This document shows positions 47,563-60,000 of a stretch of DNA of 64,000 nt, piece by piece. The notes under the pieces are model-generated. The model was not told where the DNA came from. It saw only the letters and a program-made list of their open reading frames with translations, and searched no databases. The stretch is taken from NCBI RefSeq assembly GCF_001949145.1, contig NW_019091368.1, positions 2,468,687 through 2,532,686 on the forward strand. The letters are read 5' to 3'. The translations under genes were made by a program, and so were the position numbers. Every line of letters starts with the position of its first letter. Within the stretch, counting starts at the first letter, position 1. The DNA is from Acanthaster planci. Taxonomy: Eukaryota; Echinodermata; Asteroidea; Valvatida; Acanthasteridae.

Positions 47563-50500
47563 ACCTCCACCCTGGAAAAACACTTTTAGGGGAATTTCTG
47601 GGTTAGGGCGAGGATGAGGAATAGTCAAGGAAACCAGGAACAAAACATCAGCTCAAAGTTCACAGTGTAAGAAAAATCAGTATTTTTACCAAGTTTCCTT
47701 AAGTACAAAAAAAAAGAATGTGCATATGAGGAAGGCAACTTTAACACGTGCACTTCCCTCGGCTGCTTGCTATATTGCCTGAAGTGCAAACAGACTGTTA
47801 CTGTGGAAAAAGATGACAAAGGGGGTGCTGGTTACCTCGAAAAAACTTGCCTTTGGCTGATAGTAACCATTAAGATGATACCATTGAGTACTGTACTGGT
47901 GCAATGTGGAAATATCATTTAAATATAATGATTACCGTTACGTAACTTTACCAGATGAGATTTCACTATCTAAAACATATTAACAAATGACTCGGCAAAT
48001 AAAAGAAACTGTATACTGGTGAACATGCCGATGATGAGGCGAAGGTCCTTTTTGGATTGTGTTACCAGGCTAGGGTTCACTCTGTTTTCACAGGTAATGG
48101 CCTTATGGTTGACACATACGCAACTAGGAATGGGTCACATATTACTGCTCACAAACGGTCGTCTGCCATTGGAAGGCAAGATAGCAGGCTACATGCCATG
48201 ACAATCAATGTACCAAGCATGTAGGAATGTCTTGTGCAAAACAATTTCTCAAAACAAAAAATAGAAAGAAATGTGATGAAAAATAATTTGTAATATTTTT
48301 CATGGTCCTTTTGAAACTTGGATCTTCCTGCAGAGTTGCTGATCGGCCCTTGACATGTTAGTCAAGTGAATTCAAACACTTGACCACCGGAAGAAAAGAT
48401 AAACACTATTCAAATGTTAAAAGTCAACGACCCAAGGCTGGTTGAGTGGTCAGCTGTCTTGGAGAAATTTCCCACTTTTCCTACCATAATGAACGATTTA
48501 AACGATAATGTCTGGAACAAAACCTTTCCCGACGAAAATTAAATCTGTTAACATGAACTTCCCTCGCACTTGAAGATGTATTCATGGGGAAAACTATTTC
48601 ACTGAATCCTAGGCAGGTAATGCAACTAACAAATGTATTCTTTTTTTGCTATCTACACAAATAATATATTGCAAATTTGGTTTCGTCTACCATAGTTCAT
48701 AATCTCCAACAGACAAAATTTCTGTGGCATCACAGTGAATGTTTAGTCAAAATTCGCCTGGTAGCTGAATATCATTCAGAACTCACATCACAGGGTTACG
48801 TCTATCACACACAATAACTAAATATTACACAAAAATGAAACACTGGCAATGCACACAGACAAAACACAATTTTAAAGGAAAATTATTTCAGGAATGATTT
48901 TCTCAATGTCTTTTCTTGTGAAATTGGGAGTAATTTGGAACTTTAAATCAAGTCTTCCTGGAAAAAAGTACCAACAAAAAAACCCTAACTGAGCTAGATT
49001 TTTAGAGAGAAACCTCTGTACAACACCAACAACTATTAAGGAACATCATGTGTAAAGTACTCTGAATCTTGAAAACTGAACAAGGGTCCGTTGAGTGTGT
49101 AAATCAGGCATCAGAGTGAAACCGTAACTAACAATTTTGAAGAAACGGAAGAGTACTTTGATCTAAGTCACAGGTCAAACAGTGTACGCCCTCAAAGCAC
49201 TTGTCGGTTTTCTAAGCCGATATCTTTTCGATATTCAGCCAGGGGCGACAAGTACTCCCTCACCGGTGACCAACTCAGAGGATGAGATGACACAAGAGCA
49301 TGCTATTGGTACTTTTATGCACCCACACCAAGACATTACCCATTCGGAGAACTACTGTGTTGTGGTCCTCGTGGAACATGCACAAGTACGCACAGTCATG
49401 CTTTGCTAGGGTGTAATATGACAGCCATTATGAGAGGCCTGGGGTGGCACGAGGCTTGTGGACAGGTGGTATGTGCACGTCACATGCCTCTTTGACCAAT
49501 AGGGGGTTATGATATGGCAAATGCAAGCACGCATCTAGCTAAAGAATATATGAGCGAGTACAGTCCCACTGCAGTTAATGGCTCGTACTTGGGCCAATAC
49601 CATGGAAGAGATGATATTCTGTGTCCTGTTGTTCCCATAGTATAACACACTCCCACAGTAAGTACTGGTATTTACCACTGAGGACAACAGCCTGACTGAG
49701 GAGGACAGGGCAACATCTTTTGTTCCCGTATTGCTCTGTTCTGGTAAAGTAAAACTGTGTGTATATGAGTTTGTTTCTGCATTCAATTGGGGACCCTGAA
49801 CAATAGAGGACAATAAGGTCCCCCATTGACAGAGGGTCCCTGATTGACAACTGTGTACAAAACATATGGGTGGTCTTCTAAAAAAGTTAAAGTACAAACA
49901 AGAGAAGAAGAATAGGGGGTCCCCAGTTGCAGGCAAATCACACTTGGATGCACATGTGTGTGATTCCTAAGGGTGACCATTGCTTGGTAACAAAAAGTTC
50001 CCTTTAGTGCTCCTACATGAAGACCGTGACAATAGAGAACATCGCTGGGGCCATTTCAATTAGGGAAATTTCTTGACCACTGGTTGACTTCCCTCCGGTA
50101 ACCTACGCACAAAATAAACCCAGGCAGTGGGCACCAGGCAAAAATCGTCCAGTGGTTGCCTAACTCAGCAATGTATGAAGGACTGCACAGCGCCGATTTG
50201 TTGTCTAAGGTCACTACCCTTAATACAAAGAAGAACACAGTCTTGGCAAGTTGTGCAAGCCACGGGGAGAAATCCACCCTTCCTCACCTCCTACAGACAA
50301 TGCAGTGTGAGGCTGCAAGTACCGCTGAGACACAAATATAACTCCACCGCTGATTTGATATTGGACTTTCCTGCACCAAATCAGCAAGCCAAATGGGCAA
50401 ACTATACTAAACGACTTTGATTATCATTCTGTGTACGCAAAAATCCATGTACTGATATATAAAGAATACTTTAAAATAGGTCCCATGATTTATCTCTGAC

Positions 50501-50899
50501 TCAGGGTGAATAGCACTTTAAAACAAGTTCACGTGACCGTCATTTACTGCAGTTCAACCAATATCACCCAAATATTGGGTGGTTGCTTGGACTAGTCGAG
50601 TCAATCACTTGGAACTAGGCCCTGGTAATCATGAGTCTTTTTTTGTAATTAAGTACAGAAGGAACCGCTGACATGAAAACAATTGTATGCGATGGAAGAG
50701 ACCGTGAGCATAGTGAGAGATGCAACAGCAAAATGTAAGCAACAACGGGGATTTTGCAAAATCGATTGACTGGATTTGTTTGAGTGGCACTTTACTGCTT
50801 GTGCCCACAGCTGTGAGGGCAACACACAGCAGCAGAAATCAACAAACTCTGGAGGTAATAAATAAACCTATAAAAACTATGTGCAGTCTCTCGCCATTT

Positions 50900-51082
50900 T
50901 CACTGCGCGCCGGCCTGGTCCCCCGCGAAGGCGGAAGGGGAGGAGGGTGGGGAGCCCCCGTCCGCCGAAGTGATGTCGCCCGCCGTCCACGTCTGGTGGC
51001 TGGGGTGGAGCGGACTGGTTGAGGATGCCAGGGGTGCCAGCTTGCTGAGTCTCACCACCTCCTCCGACAGCATCTGGATGTC
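50900..51082 (-). CDS. GRIPAP1: GRIPAP1 terminal coding exon with stop
   Basis: The 183 bp exon gives 60 residues and a TGA at 50902-50900. It begins [20 protein letters not shown], as in vertebrate DMEVLSQEIVRLSK. It then has a divergent Ser/Pro/Gly-rich tail ending QAGAQ, about 30 residues longer than the vertebrate tail. The acceptor is gacCAG|GAC behind a T-rich tract. I found no AATAAA on the minus strand in the next few hundred bases, so the 3' end is not placed. Confidence 0.95.
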   Translation of the reverse strand, partial: DIQMLSEEVVRLSKLAPLASSTSPLHPSHQTWTAGDITSADGGSPPSSPSAFAGDQAGAQ

Positions 51083-54000
51083 CTGGTCATTTCCAGAGAC
51101 AAAAAAAAAAAATTGGGTAAGAAACACTGTTGGTAATCTTCCGGTTGTAACTGTCACAGATAGTCCACAATTCAGACTTCCGCCGGCCACACTTTATACA
51201 CTAGCCAGTCGCCAACAGTCAGATCATAGTGGATGGTACGGGAACCAGTCAAATTCCATCAACAGACAAAAGCCAGCGACTGTTAGGCAAGGCTGGCTTA
51301 CCAATCAACGACAGTAAAAGCACACCTATGTCAAGTTATTCCAATAGTCAAAGTCAGTCAACTCTGCTTTATTCAGAGGGAGAATTCTAAACCGTTAACG
51401 GCAATCACTTGACTGATTCTGACTGATCCCGCAACCTTTTACTGAATGCACATTTGCATAGGAGGGTTCACCCTAAACAACGTGTAACGCTATCCAGCGT
51501 GTAACATTTTGACAGAGAGCGCCGCAATTCACTTAGCTTCTCCCCACTTTTATGTGTCGTATGACGCTTTGCCCGGTAGTATTAACAGGTGACACAGCCA
51601 TGCTTACTGTGACAGTCAAGCAATGCCAAGAATTATGAATGTTTGTTATAATGCTGTATATTTCAAATATTTCTGGCAGTAAACATAAAAATTTTTTTTA
51701 GGGGGGGGTTGCGAGTGAAAAATCGGCACCACATGACAAAAATACATGAATCTGGAGACACTTGGGTGATGGTCTGTTCTCAAATCGCTTGCCGATGGGG
51801 GATCCCCCTTTCACCCCCCCCCCCCAGTTTGCGCTCACCTGCTGCAGGTGCATGTTCTTGGTCAGCGTCTCCTCCAGCATGACCTGCAACTTCTGGTTCA
51901 TCTCCCTCTGGTTGTTGCTGGCCTGGCTGCCGTCCTCTCCCTTGACAAAGTCCATCACTTTCTTCAGCCCAGCCTTCCTGGAGGTCTCCGGCTGTGCCTG
52001 AGGTCTGGTCGGACCTTGCGCGGGAGAAAGACAGAAAGAAACAGTTCCAGATGTGCAAACGTTCTGTTCCCGTTTGGCAATGAGGTGCAACAGAGGGGAA
52101 CGGGAGCAGGAGTTGATTACTGCCAGGGCTGAGTCTGTCACAAATCCTGTCAACGAGTCAAGTCACAACTGTTGCAGAAACGGTATCAAAACAGACAGAT
52201 TGACCTCTGACCCTACCTATGACCTTTCTCTCCATGACATGGGTTTCAATGATGGCTGTCTTCTTCAGCAAATCGTCCGCCATACAGGCATTGCTCTCTT
52301 CCAAATGCCGAACCTGGGTAAGAAAATAAAGATAAGATAAAAGACATGGTATCTCAGTACTTAAAATGATGCCTTGAAGAGACTTCAACAAAATTTGATC
52401 CAGGATTTTTGAAACATCTCAAATCTTCTTGTTTCGGTAAAACAGTTACTTGGGTGGGTTGCCCTTGGGGTTTCAAACAGAAAACCTTCCATTCAATCAC
52501 TGTAAACAGTGAACAATAATATAATCCATTGATACTTGAATGCAACAGTCACAGAAATGTTCAATTAAAAAGCCTTATGTTGTTGAATTTCCAGGGGTAC
52601 CTGCTACGGGGGGGGGGATAATGGTCTAACAATCCCTCCCGAGAGTTTGTTGGTTATGCTGTCGAATCCTGCTTTACATGAATGTCGGCAGAAGACACCG
52701 GGAATCTTCACTAATTGTTGAGTTTCTTGCCCATCTTGTAAACCTGCGGGCAGTGATTAAATTTTGGGGTGGGAGGGGGAACTGTTTTCCCGACATTTTT
52801 TTCTGCTTGTTGTTTTGTGGCCTGGACCATGGGCAAAAGTGGGGTCACCACACCTTTTTCCAAGTTGTATTAAGCCTACCTTTGCTATCTGCAAAGCGCT
52901 TTGTACAGTTGAAAGCTTCAACATTAGCCAGGCCAAAACTAAGTCCTATTAAAGTACCCCTTGTGATGCAAAACTTTAATTTCTACTGAACTACAAAAAA
53001 TCCATGAGACAATGTTTTGCACACTAATATCAGAAAATTATATCATATTCATTCACAGCCAGATGGCATTGGTCCTTGAGGACTGGGTCAAATTTTAGAC
53101 CATTCCACAAACCTTTTCTTCCAGGGCCCAGTTGGCTGTCTGCAGTTCCGTCATTCGACTGATCAGCTCTGTCGTCTCCTCGCTCAGGGCTGCCGACATC
53201 ATGGAACCGTTCGGTGACTGTGGATGCATTAGAAAAGCATGTCATAAGGTCAGAAAGGTATCATTTTTTCCAGTTTTGACAATGAAAAAGGGGTGGAATA
53301 TCTGTCCCACTTTTACAAGGAGCCAGTTTAATGGAGCTTCTGGGAACAGAAATTTGCACAACATGACAAAAATATACAGAGCAAAAACAGGTTACAAGCA
53401 TAATTCACATCAACAGTTGTGACCCAACCAGACCAAATGGGTCGCAAGTCACCATGGCCACTTTTGCGTTGAAGACATTTCAGAGAGTGGATATTGGTAT
53501 TTTTCACCCATGTGGTCTCCATTTTCATCTAATCCAGACCTTCATCCTACGAAAAAAGAGTACTCAGTTGGTCATTTCTAATGCAAATAAAATAAACATA
53601 ACTAAGGGCCTCATAATTCATGTACTTCCTAAGTTGGGGTTACTCACAGGTGCATTTTCTGCAGTGTCCTTCACTATCTGACCGCTCGTGCTCCATGACG
53701 ACACGCTACTGCAGGGGGACAAGGAGAGATGAAGGACATAGCGACATTGATTTGTGATCTGTGCATGATCAGTATGAAAAGGAGTCCTGTCTTGTCAACC
53801 TTTTCCCACGATGCCTCGGTTGGTTTAAGGTGGATTTTGCTTGTACGCACCATCCTTACTGGGTGCTGGGACGGGCAAATGACTGACGTAAGCTTTGTCC
53901 AGCACTCATTGGACAGAGTTCATTTGGACAATAACACAGGTTCACACTTCTGCATGCGTATGACACATGTGCACTGGAAGTACAAGCGTCAACAATCACA

Positions 54001-57000
54001 GGAAGTAACCCATAATGCTTTGTACGCCGAAAACTGTCGTCCTCAGTATTTTGTGAACGGCATTTGCCCTGTAAAAGAGCGGTGGGTTACGAGCAGATTT
54101 CATTGATTTGAACCCGTAACGGCAATTTAGTGACACCGCGTTTTGAGGACTGAGGAAAAAAAAAGTAACCAAGCGGCTGTCTCCGGCCCAGCAGCCCTCT
54201 TACCTGCTGTCGTGTTTCTGCCTGTCCTCGTCGCTGATGTCTTGGAAGAGCTCCTCGATGCCGGCCCGTCCCTGGCTGCCAGAGGTCAGTAGCTCCTGCA
54301 GCCTCTCCTGCAGCTTGTCGCCGCGCTTCCGCTCCTGTCTCAGCTGCCTTTTCAAGTCCTTCACCTGGAGGGGAAGGGGGGGAGGGGAGGGAGAGAAGAG
54401 GGAGCAGATGATGAGTGCAAAGGTCTAGACTGTCTCCTGCAAAATGAATCTTAAGGCCACTTTTTTGGACAATTCTGTAAATTTAGAAACACCGAACTGA
54501 GCTCTATATTGGTGTGTCACAAACTTTGGTACCATGATGAAAAAGGGCAACATGTGAGCAAAAAATATGTAGAGGTTCCTACCGGCGTTGTAGACTTGAG
54601 TCACTTGACTTGGACTCGAGTCGGACTCGAGACGCCATTTTTGAAACTCCTTACTTGACCTGTAACTATCAGTTTTTCACATGTGATTCGACTTGGACTT
54701 ACTTGCAAAATATGACTTGTGACTTGACTTGGACTTGCAAAATATGACTTGTGACTTGACTTGACTTGGAAAAATTGACTTGCTACAACCTCTGGTTCCT
54801 ACTCATGGACAGTGCATAAAGTTCTTTGAAAAAACTCTAACTCAAAAGTGGCTCTAGCAACTTGTGATTCATTTTGTCTGCTTGGTTCAGGATTTTGCAA
54901 AGACCAGAAAACTATTGCCTCACTACAAAGAATGCCCCAAACACAGGTTACTGGTCTCACTGTGTGACAACTTGAAGGTTAGATGGCATGATGCTCACAG
55001 GGATGAAAAATCAAATCCTGTAAAGTCATTTTGTTAGCTATTTCTTTGACTTGCATATGCATTACATGTCACTGAAACCTTCGGTATGTTTTCCAATTAA
55101 AGTTAAAACAATTCCCATATTCAAAAACAGACCAGTGGCTCATCAACTATTCAGAACAGGGTTCAGAACTTCAAACTTTTCTCAATCCAGAAGTGCACCC
55201 AGCTGAAGTTTTTAACAGTTAAATGCCTTTTCGGGTAACCACCAAGTTGGTTTAAGACAAAAGAACTGGAAAGCTTTGACTCGCCATTGTGTATCCTTTC
55301 TTTTCGCCCAGTTTCCGCTCCTCCACGCTGTCTTTGGCATCCTGGACAAAGGTGAACAACGGTAAACCAATAATTCATTCCCTCCCTCGAACAGCAATGC
55401 AATCAGAATACCCAAAACCACTGGATTCTGTGGTTACTTTCAAGTGAGTGGCGTTGAACGAATGCCTGTCTTGACGGAAAGTAATAAAAAGTGGTTTAAC
55501 ATTCAGTGATGACTTTCATGACCAGCCAGGAATTACAGCTTCAAAGTGCATTGCTCCTATTCAAAAATGTCCAAATTAACGATACAAAATTGTAAAGTTG
55601 ATTTTATTTCAAGCTTAGAAAAAGAGATTATAGCAATAGAAAACTGACGCTCTTAGTGACGAACGATCAAACTCACTTGTTTGAGTAGGTCAATATCCTT
55701 CTGTAATTTCTCAATCTGCTCCTGGGACTGACTCAACTCTGCTGACTTCTTGGTCTCTTCTTCTTTCATCTCCTGACAAATGCAAATCAAACACCCCCAT
55801 AATAATGCCATAGGCGTACTAAAGCACCGCAAGCCGCAGCCAACATAATTCCAGCACAGCCACTGCTTGATGTGGAGATGCTGACCTTTCATCTCAGGGG
55901 TTACTTTTTTCAAGGCAAAGAGTAACTAAAATCACTCCTGTAGCAATCACCAGATCTACTATGTGACGGATGGACCCTAATGACCATAGGGGTCAGGGGT
56001 CACTTTGACCATTCACACACTCCACATCTGAGCGATACAGACTAAGGCCGAGTTTGGACTCGAGGGTGCCTCCCTCTGCAAGGTGTAAATTAGCCAATGG
56101 TGCAGTTCAGTGAATGGCATTTCAAACAGCATTCCACTGGGTATCTGGCAAGTGTTTGAAATAAGCTGTTAGATTCAACTGTAACAACTGCGCTGGGCTC
56201 TGGCCGCACGGCGCAGGGTCCCACCGGGCATACCTGTATCGCAGTACTGTGTTGGTCCCTCAGCTCGTGTACCTCCTCTCGATGAGACTCTTTGGTTTTC
56301 TGGAGTTCTTCCTGGAAAACAAGTCACATCAAACGCAATCAATCAGCTACCGTTCAAGCATCAGCTGACAAGGAACTGGTATTAAACAAAAACTGAGGCT
56401 ATGAATGACAAGCATGGTGGCAAGCGAATGAACCCTTACATGCCCCCGAGGGACATGATTAGGTAGACAAGGAGTTCAGTTCATATATGACTGAGGGTGG
56501 GGAAAGCAGGATTGGTGGCTGGGGTTAGAGACTACTAATGCACCAAAGTACAAAAAAGCTAATCGTGTTTCTTCTTGATTTTCTTCCCAACAGAGAAAGG
56601 TAAGGTGTGCCCATTACTCTGACGACACACACACCGTTTTGAAATGCACAATTAGTTTGTTTTTTTTCAAATAGAAATTAACACCAATAGACTTGAAGAT
56701 GAAATTCAGTTCTAACGCACCATTTACTGACAGTCCCTCAATCCCCAATATCCTCTTGTCCTCCCCCTGGCCCTAAATTTCTCACGAACATCATTTTCCA
56801 ATATCTTTGTTTTTCTAAAGTTGACAAAGTGTTGGCACCGGCTTCCTTCACACAACCCCCCCCCTCGTCACGTTCAAGACAATGGACAGCAAGAGACACC
56901 TTCTGCACAGGAAGCTCTTGAAGAAAAATCTTCTCCCGATGATCATCTGGCTTTGGCTCAGGCTTCCAATTTACACAAAGATCTTGATTATTCTTGTTTC

Positions 57001-60000
57001 ATTCTTGAGTTATTCCATCCAGCAGCGAATCGGTGCTAATTTCTCCCGACGACTTCAAGAATTTTTATTCGGAACGGATTGGGGTATTCCTGGCAATAGT
57101 TCGGGGATGCATGAAGCCAGCATTGGGGTTCAAGACACAAATGCTGGACATTTACCTCCACCTCGGCTAGCCTTCTTTCAAACCACCCTTTGGTGTTCTC
57201 TAACGATTGCACCTTCTCCTCGCTCGCAACCAGTTGGTCCCTCAACGGTTCAAGCTCCTTACGCAGTTTCTGTTACAAAAAAAATCCAAATTCCACGAGT
57301 CAGGGAAAAGAAAATCTGCTGTTTCTATTTATTTGTTCATTAGGAGGGGGGGTTGAAAGAATTGATAGATGTTGCACCACAACAGATGTGAACTACGGTA
57401 CATGGACTCACCGTCTGCTCCTGCAGCTGCTGCCTCAAGATGTCACGCTCATTCTGTCAGGGACGGATACAACAAACAAAAAAACAAATGCTTGCTTCGG
57501 TCAATCAGTTTAGTCACAGGTTGAAAGATGAGGTCTTCAAATACCAGCGTCGTAGTCAAGCCCGTCACGTGACATCACAGGTCCACCGTGTATCACTCCA
57601 TTCAAATCAAGGGCTTTCCAAATGAACAGCCACAAAGACAAACCTTTGTTACTTTCTGTCCCCAGTTAGTGGTGGCTGGACTTGTGACTTGATGAGAGGC
57701 TGATCTGTGACTCTCATTGAACGTGATTATAAACGCTGTCCAAAACCCATGTAAATGAGGGTGAATGATGCCTAACTTCAAATTTAGGCCTGTGTCATCA
57801 CCAATTTCTGTGACTTTTTGAACCTGAATTCTTATTTGTCAAAACAACACACACAATAATGCCACCTTAATACAATCAAATCTAACAAATTCAGCAGGGG
57901 ATTTACATAAATGGGGGGGGATGAATAGGCAATGCTTGTATTTTTCAAAAACCACAAGACCCATTCCCTGTTGAGCAGGCTTCACTACCGTACACATACC
58001 ACGTGTGCTTCGGTCGCTCGCGCCATTTCGTTCTCGTGCTGCTGTTTAATAGTCTGCGTCTGGATGGCAAGGTCGTCCAGCATCGTCTTCCGTTTCTCTG
58101 CACTCTAAAAAAAAAAAAAAAAAAAGACGAACCCCTGAAAATTAAATCAAAAATATTGGTTTATTAGGTACAGGTATGCACAGCATACCGGCCGAGGAAA
58201 TACAACTTCCAGTGGGAATCTGAATTTATTTCCCGTTCCATGCAACTTGGCAAGAACGCCGCTAAACTTTCGCAGCATTTGTTGAGTGCAAATGCTTTTG
58301 AAGTATAATGCCGTGAACCGACTCAGCTCAGTAACTAGCCTGGCGATAGCCGAAAGACCAGCGAAACAATTCTCGCAGATGGGCTCCAAGGCTTTTGGTG
58401 GTAGGTATCAGACAGATTCTGCATGAGATTGTATTCGTACTGCAGTCGCTCATCATTTGAGTGAAGATGCTCCTTATGTCCGTTGACAGGAATGGGGTTT
58501 CAATGTGCAAACTTCAGCAGAAAAGAACAAGGTTTGGCACTGCTCCCAAGTAAGCTATCCAGTTCTGGGATGATGGTCTGCCTAATTTTTTTTTTCAGTA
58601 GGAACCAAGAGGTGTATACGGTTTGACCACTGGCAGATCAGGAAGGCTAACAGGGACCCCAACCCGCAAAAAGGAGTACATTTTTTGTTTGGGAAAAGTA
58701 ACGACAGAAAGGAGATCCAGCGAGACTACTTCATTTCCCTTTCATTCAAAAAAAAAAAAAGACCTCGAAACTTTGGTTCTGGGTTGGCCCTCGAGTTTGA
58801 CACCACTTTCGTCATTCCATACCTTTCGGGCTTCCTGGAGGTCCCTGTGCAGGTTGTCCCTGTCGTTCTGTACTTCCCGCAAGGTGGTGTTGAGTCGGGA
58901 GTTGGTGTTGAGGCAGTCTGCAAGCTGACTCTGGCATTCATCCTTTTCGGCCAACAGCTTGCTGTGGGACTGCTTCAAGTCCTCCAGCTGCCTGTGGGCG
59001 GTCGCGTACAGGTCCTAACCAGGAGGGCAAAACGCAAAGGGTCAGACCAGGGGCGGGTGCTCAAGTCTTCATACATATATTTTTAGCCATTTATTTCAAT
59101 ACCAATGAATTTATACCAACAAATGTTAACTCCCGACAAAGTAACACATCAATCATCTTTTTTTCTGTTGCCTTCAGAGAAACAAGCTGGAATTTTCAAA
59201 AAAATTTTCTGAGACCAGATAATTTGAGATGCAGAAAGTCCAACAGTGTTCTTACCTTGTATCTGTTGCACTCCTCTGCCGTGACACTCTGTACCTGAAG
59301 GCAGAAACATAATTGAACCATTGAGAACTAAAATGTGACAATCGTTCAATATTAAAATAAAAACGATTCACTTCAGCACATTATTTGTGACCAAAGCAGC
59401 CCATGCAGCAATTAATGATTCATGTGCAGCACATTGCTGAAAATATTACCATCCACAACCAGGGCAGGCCTCAGCTAGGAATCCCTACGTAGAGGATTTG
59501 CACTTGGAAAAAAAAACAAGGGATGAAACAAGACATAAATTACAATCTTAATTATTTATCACTGAAGTTGGTCTTTTTTTATTCACTTCTCTGGATTTTG
59601 GGACTATATGTATGAATACTAATTTTGGTCATGGGGCACAAACAAACTCTGTGACTGGATTCCTTCTAGTGTCATAGGTGCCTCCATTTTAACCTCTGAA
59701 GTCACAGATAGAGAGTGCACTTTGTCCCGACTTTGTGCGGGGGTCAAATTAACAGAAATTTCTATGTGGGCACGGGCCCACGTACTACGCACACCCATGC
59801 TAGCAAGTGTGGTCCATTGTAAAATTTGAGAAGGGTGACGGTCAGGTCATGAAATTACAGGTGTTGAGATGTTGTCACCTCTCCTACTTCAAGACAGATT
59901 GCCAGTCTATTGCTATTCCTTCCTTAAAGACCACAGGCAATTTCATGGAGCAGTTTTGGTGCCTTCTCACAATTCTGCTCGGAATAAAAATTTTTGTTGA

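Larger units (their letters stand above)
43951..50899. other. Intergenic region between GRIPAP1 3' end and Kv4 5' end
   Basis: No gene is supported. The sequence contains an interrupted inverted repeat (45463-45620), a 47 bp tandem duplication (46415-46508) and a short hairpin repeat (47525-47562). It presumably also holds the GRIPAP1 3' UTR (just left of 50900) and distal Kv4 promoter elements. ACATGTAC motifs are absent. Confidence 0.6.

Noticed and set aside
53729-54106. 125-codon plus-strand ORF inside a GRIPAP1 intron
   Set aside because: No recognisable domain, antisense to a gene with well-defined exons, and no splice support.
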